A stretch of DNA of 64,000 bases from Bifidobacterium cebidarum (lineage in GTDB: Bacteria; Actinomycetota; Actinomycetes; Actinomycetales; Bifidobacteriaceae). Where the stretch lies: assembly GCF_009193305.1 (NCBI RefSeq), contig NZ_WBVS01000005.1, forward strand, positions 1 through 64,000. The letters run 5' to 3'. The position numbers and the translations under genes were made by a program. Below, piece after piece: positions 19,278 to 28,260 of this stretch (position 1 is the first letter of the stretch; each line of letters begins with the position of its first letter). The notes under the pieces were generated by a model. It made no database searches, was not told the origin of the DNA, and saw only the letters and a list, made by a program, of their open reading frames with translations.

Positions 19278-20333
19278 CTAGAAGTTGTATTTGTCCATGT
19301 TGTCGGCGGTGATATCAATCCAACCGTTGCCGTAGATGGTGTTACCCTTCAACGTGACGTTGTCGTATCCGCTGACGCCGAGGTCGGTGCCATCAGTGAT
19401 GTCCTTCCCCTCGAGCACCATTTGCGCCACCTTGTTGCCCACGTATCCGTGGTCGGCGGGGTCCCAGGTGAAGATTTTGGTAATGGCTCCGCTCTTGAGC
19501 AGATCGCCTGAATACGAGACGATACTGGTGCCCATTACTGCGATCTGGCCGCTCTTGCCGGCCTCCTGTACCGCTTGGCCAATGCCGACTACATCGAAAG
19601 CGTCAGCGCCAAGAGCTCCCTTGAGATCTGGATACTTTTTCATCAACTGATTCATCTGCGCATAGGAGGTCTGCTGGCTGGAATTGGTGACGTTATAGTC
19701 ACCCACCCATTCCATGTTGGGATACTTTTCTTTCTGGTACGAGACCGCTTCCTTAGTCCATTCCATTTGGCTTTGGCTGTTGAGCGCACCTACGAAGATG
19801 CCATATTGGCCAGTTTCATCCATACTTTTGGCTAGCTCGTCCATGATGTGGCGGCCATAAGCCTTATTGTCGAATGCTTCGACATCGTACACGGCATTTT
19901 TATCTGCCGGACTTTCCAGCGTGACCACTACCACGCCCTGTTGCTTGGCTTGCTTGATCACCGATTCGGTTTGCGCCACATCGATCGGGTCAATGATCAG
20001 CGCATGGACGCCTTGGGCAAGTGCATCCTGCGCCACTTGGTTCTCTTGTGCGGGATCAGCCTGAGAAGGGCCTTGCTCGAACGCATCTATACCGGTATCG
20101 GAAGCGAATTGTTTGACTCCGGTCTCCATGCGTTTGAACCAGTTGAATCCCATGGACTTCACAATGGTGGCGAATTTCAACTCGGATGCTTGTTTGCCGG
20201 CTCCTTTATAGGTTTGCGTAACATTTTCACTACCGGATTGTTGAGCGTTGGAATTAGATACTGCGGAACATCCAGTCAGGGCGAATGTCATAGCGATGAT
20301 TGCCGTGAGTGTAGCTGCGAGCCGCTTCTTCAT
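19278..20333 (-). CDS. Sugar-binding lipoprotein of ribose-type ABC importer
   Basis: A 351-residue extracellular solute-binding protein. Seen: signal peptide MKKRLAATLTAIIAMTFALTGC with lipobox ALTGC, so it is lipid-anchored at Cys22; a linker rich in Ser, Asn and Gln; then a type I periplasmic-binding fold (FATIVKSMGFNWFKRMETGVKQFA, ALAQGVHALIIDPID, GVVVVTLESPAD, ALGADAFDVVGIGQAVQEAG). It captures the sugar for the importer. First gene of the operon. ATG at 20333 was chosen because the signal peptide begins there; the open frame runs 64 codons upstream through the leader but lacks signal features. The ligand is unknown; the RbsB/XylF class binds pentoses, galactose, autoinducer or nucleoside-type ligands. 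Confidence 0.93.
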   Translation of the reverse strand: MKKRLAATLTAIIAMTFALTGCSAVSNSNAQQSGSENVTQTYKGAGKQASELKFATIVKSMGFNWFKRMETGVKQFASDTGIDAFEQGPSQADPAQENQVAQDALAQGVHALIIDPIDVAQTESVIKQAKQQGVVVVTLESPADKNAVYDVEAFDNKAYGRHIMDELAKSMDETGQYGIFVGALNSQSQMEWTKEAVSYQKEKYPNMEWVGDYNVTNSSQQTSYAQMNQLMKKYPDLKGALGADAFDVVGIGQAVQEAGKSGQIAVMGTSIVSYSGDLLKSGAITKIFTWDPADHGYVGNKVAQMVLEGKDITDGTDLGVSGYDNVTLKGNTIYGNGWIDITADNMDKYNF

Positions 20334-21099
20334 GATCGCACTCTTTTCTTTGCTTTTCGTTGTTATTGGTGCTTGTTTGCTTGCTGTTACGATGCAGCAC
20401 AGTGAAACAGGTATGGCTTCGCCCTCGGTATGACCCATGTTGCTTTGCAGGGGCATACCGTCGTTTAAGCCATATGCATTGGTGAGATTAGTTGTTATTG
20501 ATAATGTCGTTATGGATAACGCCAATAGGAGCTGAATTGGTGTGGAGCTATCCGGATCGTTGATAGGGCGACCCGAGCCGAAAGGGAAAGTCCGCCGATT
20601 GAATTTTGTTTATTCAATCGTTTTTTCTGTTTGTTTGAACTTGTTGATTTAAGCGTATCGTTACACGGCTTTACCTGTCAAAGACGCTTTCAGGCTCTCG
20701 CGGGCATGATTTTGTGCGCTGAAAATATCCTGAAACCGGCTGTTAACAAGGATTGTTAGCGTTCTCTAGTTGCAGTTGTTGAAAGACGTGATTCAAAAGG
20801 TTGGAGGCTTCTTATAACCGCCCAAAATATAACAATTGTTCGTTTGAACGCTTTGTGGCTGATGTCCGAACAGCTGGCTTGGATAGTTGAACATTGGCAC
20901 AAATCTATGATTCAAACGGCTCCACGGACGATCTTGGTGACTCACATTAGTCATATCGATGTTACCGAACCGAAATACACATATGGCTGGCGATGATTGA
21001 AACGAACATTTTTTAAGCGCGGCGCACATTTAGAAAAATCTTGGAAATTTTCATGCAAGATATGATGCCGCGGTGTTGGCGGATACGCTCGATGCACTT
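20334..21099. other. Long non-coding region upstream of the sugar operon
   Basis: No gene is supported in these 766 bases. Next to the operon lies a leader of about 190 nt with short inverted repeats around 20500-20520. Further up are the 23-bp inverted repeat (20597-20619), a TGTTTGTTTGAAC motif at about 20628-20640 and a related GTTCGTTTGAAC at about 20837-20848, which could be operator half-sites. The rest, including short minus-strand open frames near 20793-21029, shows no recognisable protein. Confidence 0.5.
20597..20619 (-). promoter_or_regulatory. Candidate operator of the DeoR-regulated sugar operon
   Basis: GATTGAAT and ATTCAATC form a perfect 8+8 inverted repeat with a 7-nt AT-rich spacer, about 265 bp before the sugar-binding protein start. 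DeoR-family repressors usually bind such AT-rich inverted or tandem repeats upstream of their operons. Another GTTTGAAC-containing motif follows at once. Assignment to this DeoR protein is inference. Confidence 0.4.
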
Positions 21100-21844
21100 A
21101 ATGCGCTCAATACGTGTATATATTTTCCGAGGTGATGAATTCGGTGGAGTCGTCTGTTAGGTAGCGGTTTTCGGGTGGCTGCGTTCACGGGATTCTTGGT
21201 GAAGAGCATGAACTTCGTGTTGTCTGGGGAATACCCGTGGATGAGTGCCGCCATCGTTCCAAGGCCTCCGTTTCATTGAAGGAGCTCCTCCATATGATTC
21301 GCAAGCAACCGTCTGTCCTGCGGATTCGCGGCGATTGCATCGATATCGGCCCGTTCTCGTGCTATTGGATTGTTGCCCCACCATTTGTCGAGCTGCGTCG
21401 CGATGAAGGGGAGCATGCCGTTGGCTATGGATTGCAGCACGGAGTAGTATGCCGCAGACTCGCTCCTGACGCATCATCATTAGTTCTTTGCGAAGAGAAC
21501 CAGGATCGTCGAATATGAACCTCGACACGTCGGCTTCGAAGCCTTCCGATTCATTGATGCGAGCCAGATAATATGATGTGCTACTGAACGTGGGCATCGA
21601 ATCGGGGCATGCCAAAGAAGCTGAGCGCTATGCGAGGAGAAGTCTTCGGATTCAGCTTTGCGCTTTGTTGTATCGCAATGGAATACAGCGTGTCTTTGCC
21701 TTTGACGAATTCGCCGCTCAAAGCTGTCTTGCCCACACGCCGACGGCCATACAATACCACCATTCTAAAGGATCCGCTGGCATACAGCCGTTCCAACGTC
21801 TGCAACTCATGCTCATGTGCGATGAACATTCCGACCCCCTGCAT
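21100..21844 (-). pseudogene. Decayed AAA ATPase (DUF234-type), several frameshifts and a deletion
   Basis: From 21844 the frame reads MFIAHEHELQTLERLYASGSFRMVVLYGRRRVGKTALSGEFV, the start of the bacterial/archaeal DUF234 ATPase family with Walker A GRRRVGKTA, then stops at 21581 after FFGMP. The next recognisable piece (ADVSRFIFDDPGSLR, then MMMRQE) belongs to the domain about 130 residues further on, and continues in yet another frame as AYYSVLQSIANGMLPFIATQLDKW, then HGYSPDNTKFMLFTKNP near the C-terminus. At least two frameshifts and one large internal deletion are therefore visible. These orphan ATPases are common in bifidobacteria and archaea; this one cannot be functional. The exact 3' boundary is uncertain. 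Confidence 0.75.
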
Positions 21845-22154
21845 CGCCGAATAACCATGCCACGATTAAGGTAATCACGGCATGGTTAATGAGTTACATC
21901 CAAGGAGAACTTCTGTACTTGTAGCATGCAAGCTGCGATAGTAACGCTTCTGTTTCTCTCATCCTGATTTTTGTCTGTAATCGTAACGTGATTGGTCCAC
22001 TGGGTGGCAGAAGCTTGTGGACGCTCATCTGCGCACATGCACTATGGCACATCCAGCGAGTTAATCGGCGTAACGTTACCTCGGACATATCCAGGTTTGG
22101 TGGAACCGTGACGGCACTCGCTGGATTGTTTTCCTGCTCAAAATACACAAATCA
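21845..22154. other. Intergenic region, nothing recognised
   Basis: About 310 bases between the nitroreductase-like gene end and the ATPase pseudogene. Short open frames exist on both strands (for example 21894-22148 minus and 21988-22182 plus) but have no family resemblance, no ribosome binding site and an unbiased composition. A piece of a lost gene is possible. Confidence 0.4.
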
Positions 22155-23168
22155 TCAATCGATGGTGGTGGTGATGTACTGAGCGGGGTAGCGTTGGGAC
22201 TGGCATACACGTGCATGTTCTGGATAGTGTCCAATCGCGATATACATGACTGGCAGCTCGTAGTCTGGAATGTTGAGAATCTTGCGAGTCTGTTCATCCT
22301 GCTTACGACTAAACATGGCATTGAGTGGACATGCAGCGAGGCCTACGTACTCGAGTGCATAGAGCAGTGACATGGAGAATAGACCACCGTCCACGAAGGG
22401 TTCGTTGCGCTCCATATGATTCATGAACGCACGAATGTCGGAAGTAACAAGTACGAGAGCAGGAGGCGTAGGATATCCACGGTATCCCCCCTGAATATCT
22501 AGTAAAGTTTGGATTGTTTGAGGATTGAGTATTTCATAGATGCGTGTGGCCTGGCGGTTGCACACGGACGGCGTCTTCATCGAGATGTCCACAGCCTCGT
22601 CCAGCTCTTCCTTAGTGACTGGCTGGTCCGTATACTCGCGGATGGCGTATCGGCACTCAGCCAATGTCTTGAAATCAACATGGCGGTTGTTGACTTTATC
22701 GGTGCGGCCAAGAGTCAAAACACCAGCAAGCTTCACATCCGTATTGCAGATAGCGTTCCACAAATCGTCGGGGAACATGTTCCGCATATAAGTAAGGTCA
22801 TAATCGATATCGTGATGTCGTTTTACGTATTCATGCAACGCGGATATTGCCTGCTGATAGACGAATGTATTGGCCGCGTCGTCACCTGTCTGTTGCAGTC
22901 GGGTCAGAAGCGTGGCCATGGCTTTGAGTACTCCTTTGCCGAAACCGGGGCGGAAGTTCTCATGGCTTAATCCTTTTTCAATCTGATGGGTGTGGAACAT
23001 GATTTGTGTTTCAATCTGTCCACGTCCAGTGGAATTGGGGCGAGAATGATATTTCGCAAAGCGGCTTCGTTGTGTAGCTGTATCGGACATCAGTCCTCGC
23101 CAGTCGCGTATGTTGGCTCGCCATTCAAAAACGATTACCGGGATGAATTTCTTGATGATTTGCTTCAT
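22155..23168 (-). CDS. Nitroreductase-like flavoprotein at the end of EPS module B
   Basis: A 337-residue protein. The C-terminal two thirds is a nitroreductase fold: RYAIREYTDQPVTKEELDEAVDISMKTPSVCNRQATRIYEI near residue 150-190 (the S-x-x-N-x-Q FMN-binding style), PALVLVTSDI, and GLFSMSLLYALEYVGLAACPLNAM near 262. The N-terminal 140 residues (for example FHTHQIEKGLSHENFRPGFGKGV) are an extension seen in nitroreductase-like proteins of polysaccharide loci. Role unknown; a redox step on a sugar or its pyruvyl/quinone partner is conceivable. It is the last gene of module B, 18 nt after the flippase, in the same locus as a pyruvyl transferase. Confidence 0.8.
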   Translation of the reverse strand: MKQIIKKFIPVIVFEWRANIRDWRGLMSDTATQRSRFAKYHSRPNSTGRGQIETQIMFHTHQIEKGLSHENFRPGFGKGVLKAMATLLTRLQQTGDDAANTFVYQQAISALHEYVKRHHDIDYDLTYMRNMFPDDLWNAICNTDVKLAGVLTLGRTDKVNNRHVDFKTLAECRYAIREYTDQPVTKEELDEAVDISMKTPSVCNRQATRIYEILNPQTIQTLLDIQGGYRGYPTPPALVLVTSDIRAFMNHMERNEPFVDGGLFSMSLLYALEYVGLAACPLNAMFSRKQDEQTRKILNIPDYELPVMYIAIGHYPEHARVCQSQRYPAQYITTTID

Positions 23169-23186
23169 GGGTTGTTCTTTCGTTGC

Positions 23187-24689
23187 CTATTTGCGGATGA
23201 TTCTGTGAATAAATGCTTGTCGTTCTTGGCCATTGGCGATGAATAGCCATGCTGCCGCACAGTAGATCGCGCTGTACAAGATTCCGTAGGAGAGAAATCC
23301 CGTGAGACCAGGGAGAACGATGATATGAGAGACGATTTCGCATATCGCGAGCACGCCTATGCTGGTTACGATGGTGGGCAGCATGTGCTTCCAGAAATAG
23401 GCCATGTCAAGTCCGATTCGATAGTGGTAGTACCAATTCATGAACAGGCCTGTACCTAAGAGAATGCTAGCCACGTATCCCCATGCGGTGGCCCAGTAAC
23501 CATATGCAGGAATGAGAGCAACGCTGATGATGATATCGATTACGGACGTGAGGATATAAATCAGGCTACGGGTCTTGTGCCGGTTCTTTGCGCGTTGAAT
23601 CTCGATACCGGTGTTCTGTGTCAGTGGAATGGCAACAGGCAGCACCATAATCAGAATCATCCAGTATGCGTCTTCGAATGTCGATCCGGCCCATATTTTG
23701 ATGAAATATTGGCCGATGAGTGCGAACCCGCCATATATAAAACAGAACAGGATCATCTGGTAACGCCCCACGCGGGTCATGAGCTCGGTTAGGGCTTTGT
23801 TATCGTCCTTGGTGGCAACCATCCGGTTGATTTGAGGCACGAATACATTCGACATGGTGGTAGATAGGTTGAAGAAGATGTTCCTGATTTGCACGGCGAT
23901 GGCGAACACGGCGACCGCTCCGGAGCTGGCCATGGCGCCCAAAAGGAAGTTGGGCACGTTGTTGTTGACCAGATCGAAGATTTGATTGAGAAAGATCCAA
24001 AAACTGAATATGGCTATCGCTTTAAACAGGGTTGTATCGAACCGAGCAAAGTCGAACCTCATTCCCAGGCGTTTTAGCGCATAACGAATGTTAATCAGAA
24101 GGAGGATCGTCGAAACAATGGCTTGCGCCATAGCAACACCTACCGCTCCGGTTCCTGCGAACAACAAAGCAACAGCCACACAAGGAACGGCCATGGTAGA
24201 GAACAGCTGGCGCGATTGTTGGAAGATGAACTGCTCATGGACCATGATGTATGAGTCAAACACCGAAGCGGGGAAGGATAGACACAGGTTGTAGACCATG
24301 ATGATGATCAAGGCGCGGGCCAGCGTAATCTCCTCACCGGTCAGACCGTTGTGGAAGAGCGTTTCCGTATTGGCCCACAATACTGCGCCGCAGCATGCGC
24401 ATATAAGCATGATGACGAGAAACACAATGAGATACATGCCATTAAGCCGGCGCACGCCTCGCTCATCACGCTTCGCTTTGTATCGCGAATAAAAACGCAC
24501 GTACGCGGAGGTGAATCCCATACTCAGCAGAGACAGTGAGATGACCACGGAATTGGTCATCTGGAACACACCGTAATCACCTTTACCAAGGAAATGCAGA
24601 AGCAAAGGAGTGTAGAGAATATTGATGATGTTCTTGGCGACAATGTTGATATAGCCTAGGACAGCACCAGCCTTACGCTGTGAAACCAT
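23187..24689 (-). CDS. Polysaccharide flippase (Wzx), module B
   Basis: A 500-residue MOP/RfbX-type transporter with about 14 membrane segments. Seen: AVLGYINIVAKNIINILYTPLLLHFLGKGDYGVFQMTNSVVISL at residues 9-52, a positively charged loop YSRYKAKRDERGVRRLNG and a second half starting near residue 290 (FVPQINRMVATKDD). It flips lipid-linked repeat units. Start: ATG at 24689, 5 nt after the stop of the upstream gene, with AAGGAC ahead; the open frame extends 41 codons further into that gene and is not used. GC content is near the genome's, unlike the AT-rich middle of the module. Confidence 0.88.
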   Translation of the reverse strand: MVSQRKAGAVLGYINIVAKNIINILYTPLLLHFLGKGDYGVFQMTNSVVISLSLLSMGFTSAYVRFYSRYKAKRDERGVRRLNGMYLIVFLVIMLICACCGAVLWANTETLFHNGLTGEEITLARALIIIMVYNLCLSFPASVFDSYIMVHEQFIFQQSRQLFSTMAVPCVAVALLFAGTGAVGVAMAQAIVSTILLLINIRYALKRLGMRFDFARFDTTLFKAIAIFSFWIFLNQIFDLVNNNVPNFLLGAMASSGAVAVFAIAVQIRNIFFNLSTTMSNVFVPQINRMVATKDDNKALTELMTRVGRYQMILFCFIYGGFALIGQYFIKIWAGSTFEDAYWMILIMVLPVAIPLTQNTGIEIQRAKNRHKTRSLIYILTSVIDIIISVALIPAYGYWATAWGYVASILLGTGLFMNWYYHYRIGLDMAYFWKHMLPTIVTSIGVLAICEIVSHIIVLPGLTGFLSYGILYSAIYCAAAWLFIANGQERQAFIHRIIRK

Positions 24690-24693
24690 TGGC

Positions 24694-25764
24694 TTAGTCC
24701 TTGGTTTTGGATTCCATGGTCTGGATAGCCCACTTGAGCTCAGTCTCAAGGAAAAGAGAAGATTCCTTACGTTTGCATTCAAGATGGTCGCGAATGGTAT
24801 CAAAATCGACACTCATAATATCGCCAAACTCAAATGTGCCCCAAAAACGATGGTCTATTCCAAGACTCTGATAGAGCGTTTCGAATCTACTATTCATGTT
24901 CAAAGAGCCTGTTCTGTTGAAATTAACGAATGGCACATTGAAGAGTATTGAAAAAATAGTGACATGGTAAGAGTCAGTAAGTACTAGCGATGCTTGCTTC
25001 AAAGCACCTAGAAATTGGGATGGATTAATATCAGTCAATGAATCAATGGAAAGCACTGGGAGATGGAGGTACTCAGAGATTTCGTGTACAGAAATGTCTG
25101 GCTTTCCTCCAAGGAACATAGAAAGAATGAACGGCTTGTCGGGTATTTGTTCATAAGGGGCGGAGATGGCCTCCCAATGTCTACGACCAATCATTAAAGT
25201 TGGATCAAGCACCACAGCGGCATTGCGACCGGTGATGGTCTGAATAATCTGTGCTCCACGGTGTTCGCGTACCGAAAGATATCTGAATCCTTCAAGCCTT
25301 TTCTGATATTGATGTATAAACTTTTCGGGAATATTATCGACAGAAAAACTCGGAGCATAGGTAAGCCGCTTTTCGTAAGGAGCGAAACGCAAGAAAAAGT
25401 TATCTCCGACAAATGGAGACATTGGATTCCATATCTGATCGCTACCAACAATAAAAGCATCGAAATCATTGCATATCGACAAATTTGGTTTTTTGAAGTT
25501 CAACTTTTTTCCATAGAACTTAATAAACCCATTATTGAAAGCTTCAAAATTAATTTCTCGCTTTCTTTCAACAATAAAACGAGAATGATGAAGCGCGCAA
25601 TCGCGTGAAGACTTAAGGAATCGTTTTATCAAAGGTGAAGGATGAGATTGGCGTATAGTATACGCATGGCAGCCACATTCTTCAAGCAATGTTTGTAAAG
25701 CATAATTTTGCAATCGCTGACCAAGATTAGTTCCATCGGTAAAAGTTAAAATACCTATTTTCAT
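24694..25764 (-). CDS. Polysaccharide pyruvyl transferase family protein, module B
   Basis: A 356-residue member of the WcaK/CsaB pyruvyl transferase family. Seen: KIGILTFTDGTNLGQRLQNYALQTLL at residues 2-27 (usual form TxxxNYGxxLQxxAL), DAFIVGSDQIWNP near residue 104-116, AVVLDPTLMIGRRHW near 181, and LVLTDSYHVTIFSILFNVPFVNF near residue 260-282. These enzymes transfer pyruvate from phosphoenolpyruvate to sugars, making an acidic ketal, though this subgroup (next to Wzx, with a SDQIWN motif) has few tested members. Its ATG overlaps the polymerase stop by 1 nt (TAATG). Confidence 0.85.
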   Translation of the reverse strand: MKIGILTFTDGTNLGQRLQNYALQTLLEECGCHAYTIRQSHPSPLIKRFLKSSRDCALHHSRFIVERKREINFEAFNNGFIKFYGKKLNFKKPNLSICNDFDAFIVGSDQIWNPMSPFVGDNFFLRFAPYEKRLTYAPSFSVDNIPEKFIHQYQKRLEGFRYLSVREHRGAQIIQTITGRNAAVVLDPTLMIGRRHWEAISAPYEQIPDKPFILSMFLGGKPDISVHEISEYLHLPVLSIDSLTDINPSQFLGALKQASLVLTDSYHVTIFSILFNVPFVNFNRTGSLNMNSRFETLYQSLGIDHRFWGTFEFGDIMSVDFDTIRDHLECKRKESSLFLETELKWAIQTMESKTKD

Positions 25765-27035
25765 TACAACAATCCTTTATTGAGATTAATAGTTTTTTTG
25801 CATGAAAAAGAACATAAAACACAGAAAAGAGATACTGAAACAGTAAGAGATGTAACAGTAAATATTTGTGTATAAATGCTTAATACGATGAAAAGTAATA
25901 TAAGAGGAATAATGGTATAATATGAAAAGAATAATCTATATAAAAGTGATGTAATGATTATAAATAGGGCTGCTATTAAAAAAATACCGCCTAAACATAA
26001 GAAAACCCCGAAATCCGATTGCCCAAAATGCTCAAACCCAAAAGTACCTGGATCTGTCCACCTTGCGTTCCCGATTCCATAACCCATTAGTCGATTAGAA
26101 TCATTTGATAGTGCATAAGTGATCATTCCAATGCGTTCGCTACTGCCATGAGCAGATCCTGCATAATAGATGCCTAGCAAAAATTCATGAACAATTTGAT
26201 TAATAACATTATACAAAGGCGTATATCGATATATTAGATATACAAAAGGACATAAAAGAATGACAGCACCAATTATTTTTAGAGAAATTTTAAGTGCTTT
26301 AAATGAAACATTCTGATTACTGTTTACATAATTAACAAATAATGCGACTAAAAGATAGATAATAAATATTAGATAAAAACCTTTGTTGTCATTAAATAAT
26401 GATAATATCGAAAAAAATACTACAATAAATACATTGAATATGGACAGTAAAGTTTTTTCATTTTGATATGAATGACAAGTACAATAATGATAATTAAGAA
26501 ATATGATGAAACAAGTAAATAAAGTCATCATTGGGATGCCGTTATTGCCATATAATCCACTAATCAAATCAACAGCAAGTGTGTTATCGTTTTTCTTGAT
26601 GCCAGTGAGCCAGTACTCTCCAGATAATTGTAAAAAAATAAATGGCAAATTAATTATAAAATACATATTAATTAATACAATCTTACCCATCAGAAAATCG
26701 TGTAAGAAACGTTTTTTTGACTGAGCAAGATCCAATAAATATATTATAATCAATAAAGGGACTATTATTTGATTAAAGTTATATAAAGCAATACTATAAC
26801 TTCCGCCAAGTATTTTATAGTTTATAAAAAAATAAATGGAAATTAGAATAATTGAAATAATATTTCTTAATGACTTAACATTGATTATAAAGGAAATCAA
26901 TATTAAAAACATTATAATAATATTAATAAATCTCGTTAGAGAGAGATACCTAAATATCATAACCTGAAGTAGAGCAATCCATAAAATTATATTATCCAAT
27001 TTATCGGAAGCGTGTATAAAATTTTTTGTTCTCAT
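25764..27035 (-). CDS. O-antigen/EPS polymerase (Wzy), module B
   Basis: A 423-residue, very AT-rich integral membrane protein with about 11-12 hydrophobic segments. Seen: a long periplasmic-style loop around residues 275-325 and GYGIGNARWTDPGTFGFEHFGQSDFGVFLCLGGIFLI near residue 318-355, which fits the Wzy/WaaL C-terminal region where a large loop is followed by G-rich motifs. Start: ATG at 27035 overlaps the preceding stop (TGATG); the in-frame TTG before it is unnecessary. It lies between the frameshifted GT4 and the pyruvyl transferase, so it is in the translationally coupled middle of module B. Confidence 0.75.
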   Translation of the reverse strand: MRTKNFIHASDKLDNIILWIALLQVMIFRYLSLTRFINIIIMFLILISFIINVKSLRNIISIILISIYFFINYKILGGSYSIALYNFNQIIVPLLIIIYLLDLAQSKKRFLHDFLMGKIVLINMYFIINLPFIFLQLSGEYWLTGIKKNDNTLAVDLISGLYGNNGIPMMTLFTCFIIFLNYHYCTCHSYQNEKTLLSIFNVFIVVFFSILSLFNDNKGFYLIFIIYLLVALFVNYVNSNQNVSFKALKISLKIIGAVILLCPFVYLIYRYTPLYNVINQIVHEFLLGIYYAGSAHGSSERIGMITYALSNDSNRLMGYGIGNARWTDPGTFGFEHFGQSDFGVFLCLGGIFLIAALFIIITSLLYRLFFSYYTIIPLILLFIVLSIYTQIFTVTSLTVSVSLFCVLCSFSCKKTINLNKGLL

Positions 27036-28260
27036 CAATAATTCACCCTCAAAAGTCTGTAAATTAATGTAAAGATTAAATTTTTTTTAGGTTTATATAA
27101 TAATTCGGAAAAGTAATCCTTATTTCCATTGCTAAATATAAAATCTGATATATCGTTATTTTGATAAATATTTACATTTGTAAATTTATCTTTGTATTTA
27201 ATGACATCCATTTTAGTAGTAGAATAATCAGATAAATATCTTTTGCATTCACTAAGTGAGGAGAACACTAAACCACAGTTATATTTTTTTACTGATGCAG
27301 CGATATTGCCACTGTGCGAGTTTGTTAAAACATAGCATCCAGCTTCAAGTGCCTCAAAAAATGTGTAACAATATGTCTCATCCCATGTTGACCAAAGAAA
27401 TGCAATATCAATATTATGCTTCTTTAGTTGAGGTACCATACCCGGTTTTTTAGAATCCTGAAAATCAACAGTAAAACAATTGACTCTATCATCATCTATT
27501 TTGTCAAATCAATTGTATCTAGTAATTTACACCATTCAGGAAATCCTTTATGAGACGCTGTAGATCCTATATATGCTATTCTGATTTTCTTATTAATTGG
27601 TTTATGTAGTATATTAGAAGATTTTTCAATCTTTAAATGATTGCGGATAATCGACATCGATGCATATTCAGGAAAACCGAGTAGCCAATTATTCATTGCC
27701 ACTTCCGAAGGAGCAATTACTTTATAAATTAGTTTTTTAATGGACTGAAGAAACTTTCTACAGTTTAAATAATGCTCTCTATTATAAGGGTAATATTTGC
27801 ATATTCTACATCTGCTAAGTGAAGGTACGCCAAATGACAAACGACATAATTTGCCAAGCCCATCATGAGATAATATATTTTCACAAATCATATCATAGTC
27901 ATGAATAATAATATCAATCGGCAGATTAAGATGATTAAGAGCTTGGGAAAGATAATCTAAATTCCATCCATGAAGATGATTAATCTGCACACCAGAATAA
28001 CAAAATTTATTTCTTAAAGCAATGTATTCCAGTACATCGATAAGTGTGGATTCGGAATATATTCCATCAAAAGAATCATCGATGTTAACAGCAAATAATT
28101 CTTTTTTAAATTTATTATTGATCTCAATAACTGGAAATAATTGAACTACATGAATATCATGTAATTGGAGCAATTTAGAAATATCTGTTATAAATTTTTC
28201 CGTACCGGAACTCTTGATTCGATAATTGCTATGAGAAATAATTACTATTGCTTTATTCAT
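27035..28260 (-). pseudogene. Glycosyltransferase family 4 with a single-base frameshift
   Basis: The frame from ATG 28260 reads NKAIVIISHSNYRIKSSGTEKFITDI... through IAYIGSTASHKGFPEWCKLLDT, the hinge of a GT4 enzyme, and stops at 27496. The +1-shifted frame then continues as DDRVNCFTVDFQDSKKPG...AFLWSTWDETYCYTFFEALEAGCYVLTN, which carries the E-x7-E-like donor site, to 27035. The break maps to a short T-run at 27506-27508; one more T would restore a ~408-residue protein. Four Cys near residues 162-185 (CRLSFGVPSLSRCRICKYYP) recall the Cys-rich insert of the GT4 at 2876. Either a real loss of function, or a sequencing error. Neighbours overlap as in an active operon. Confidence 0.8.
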
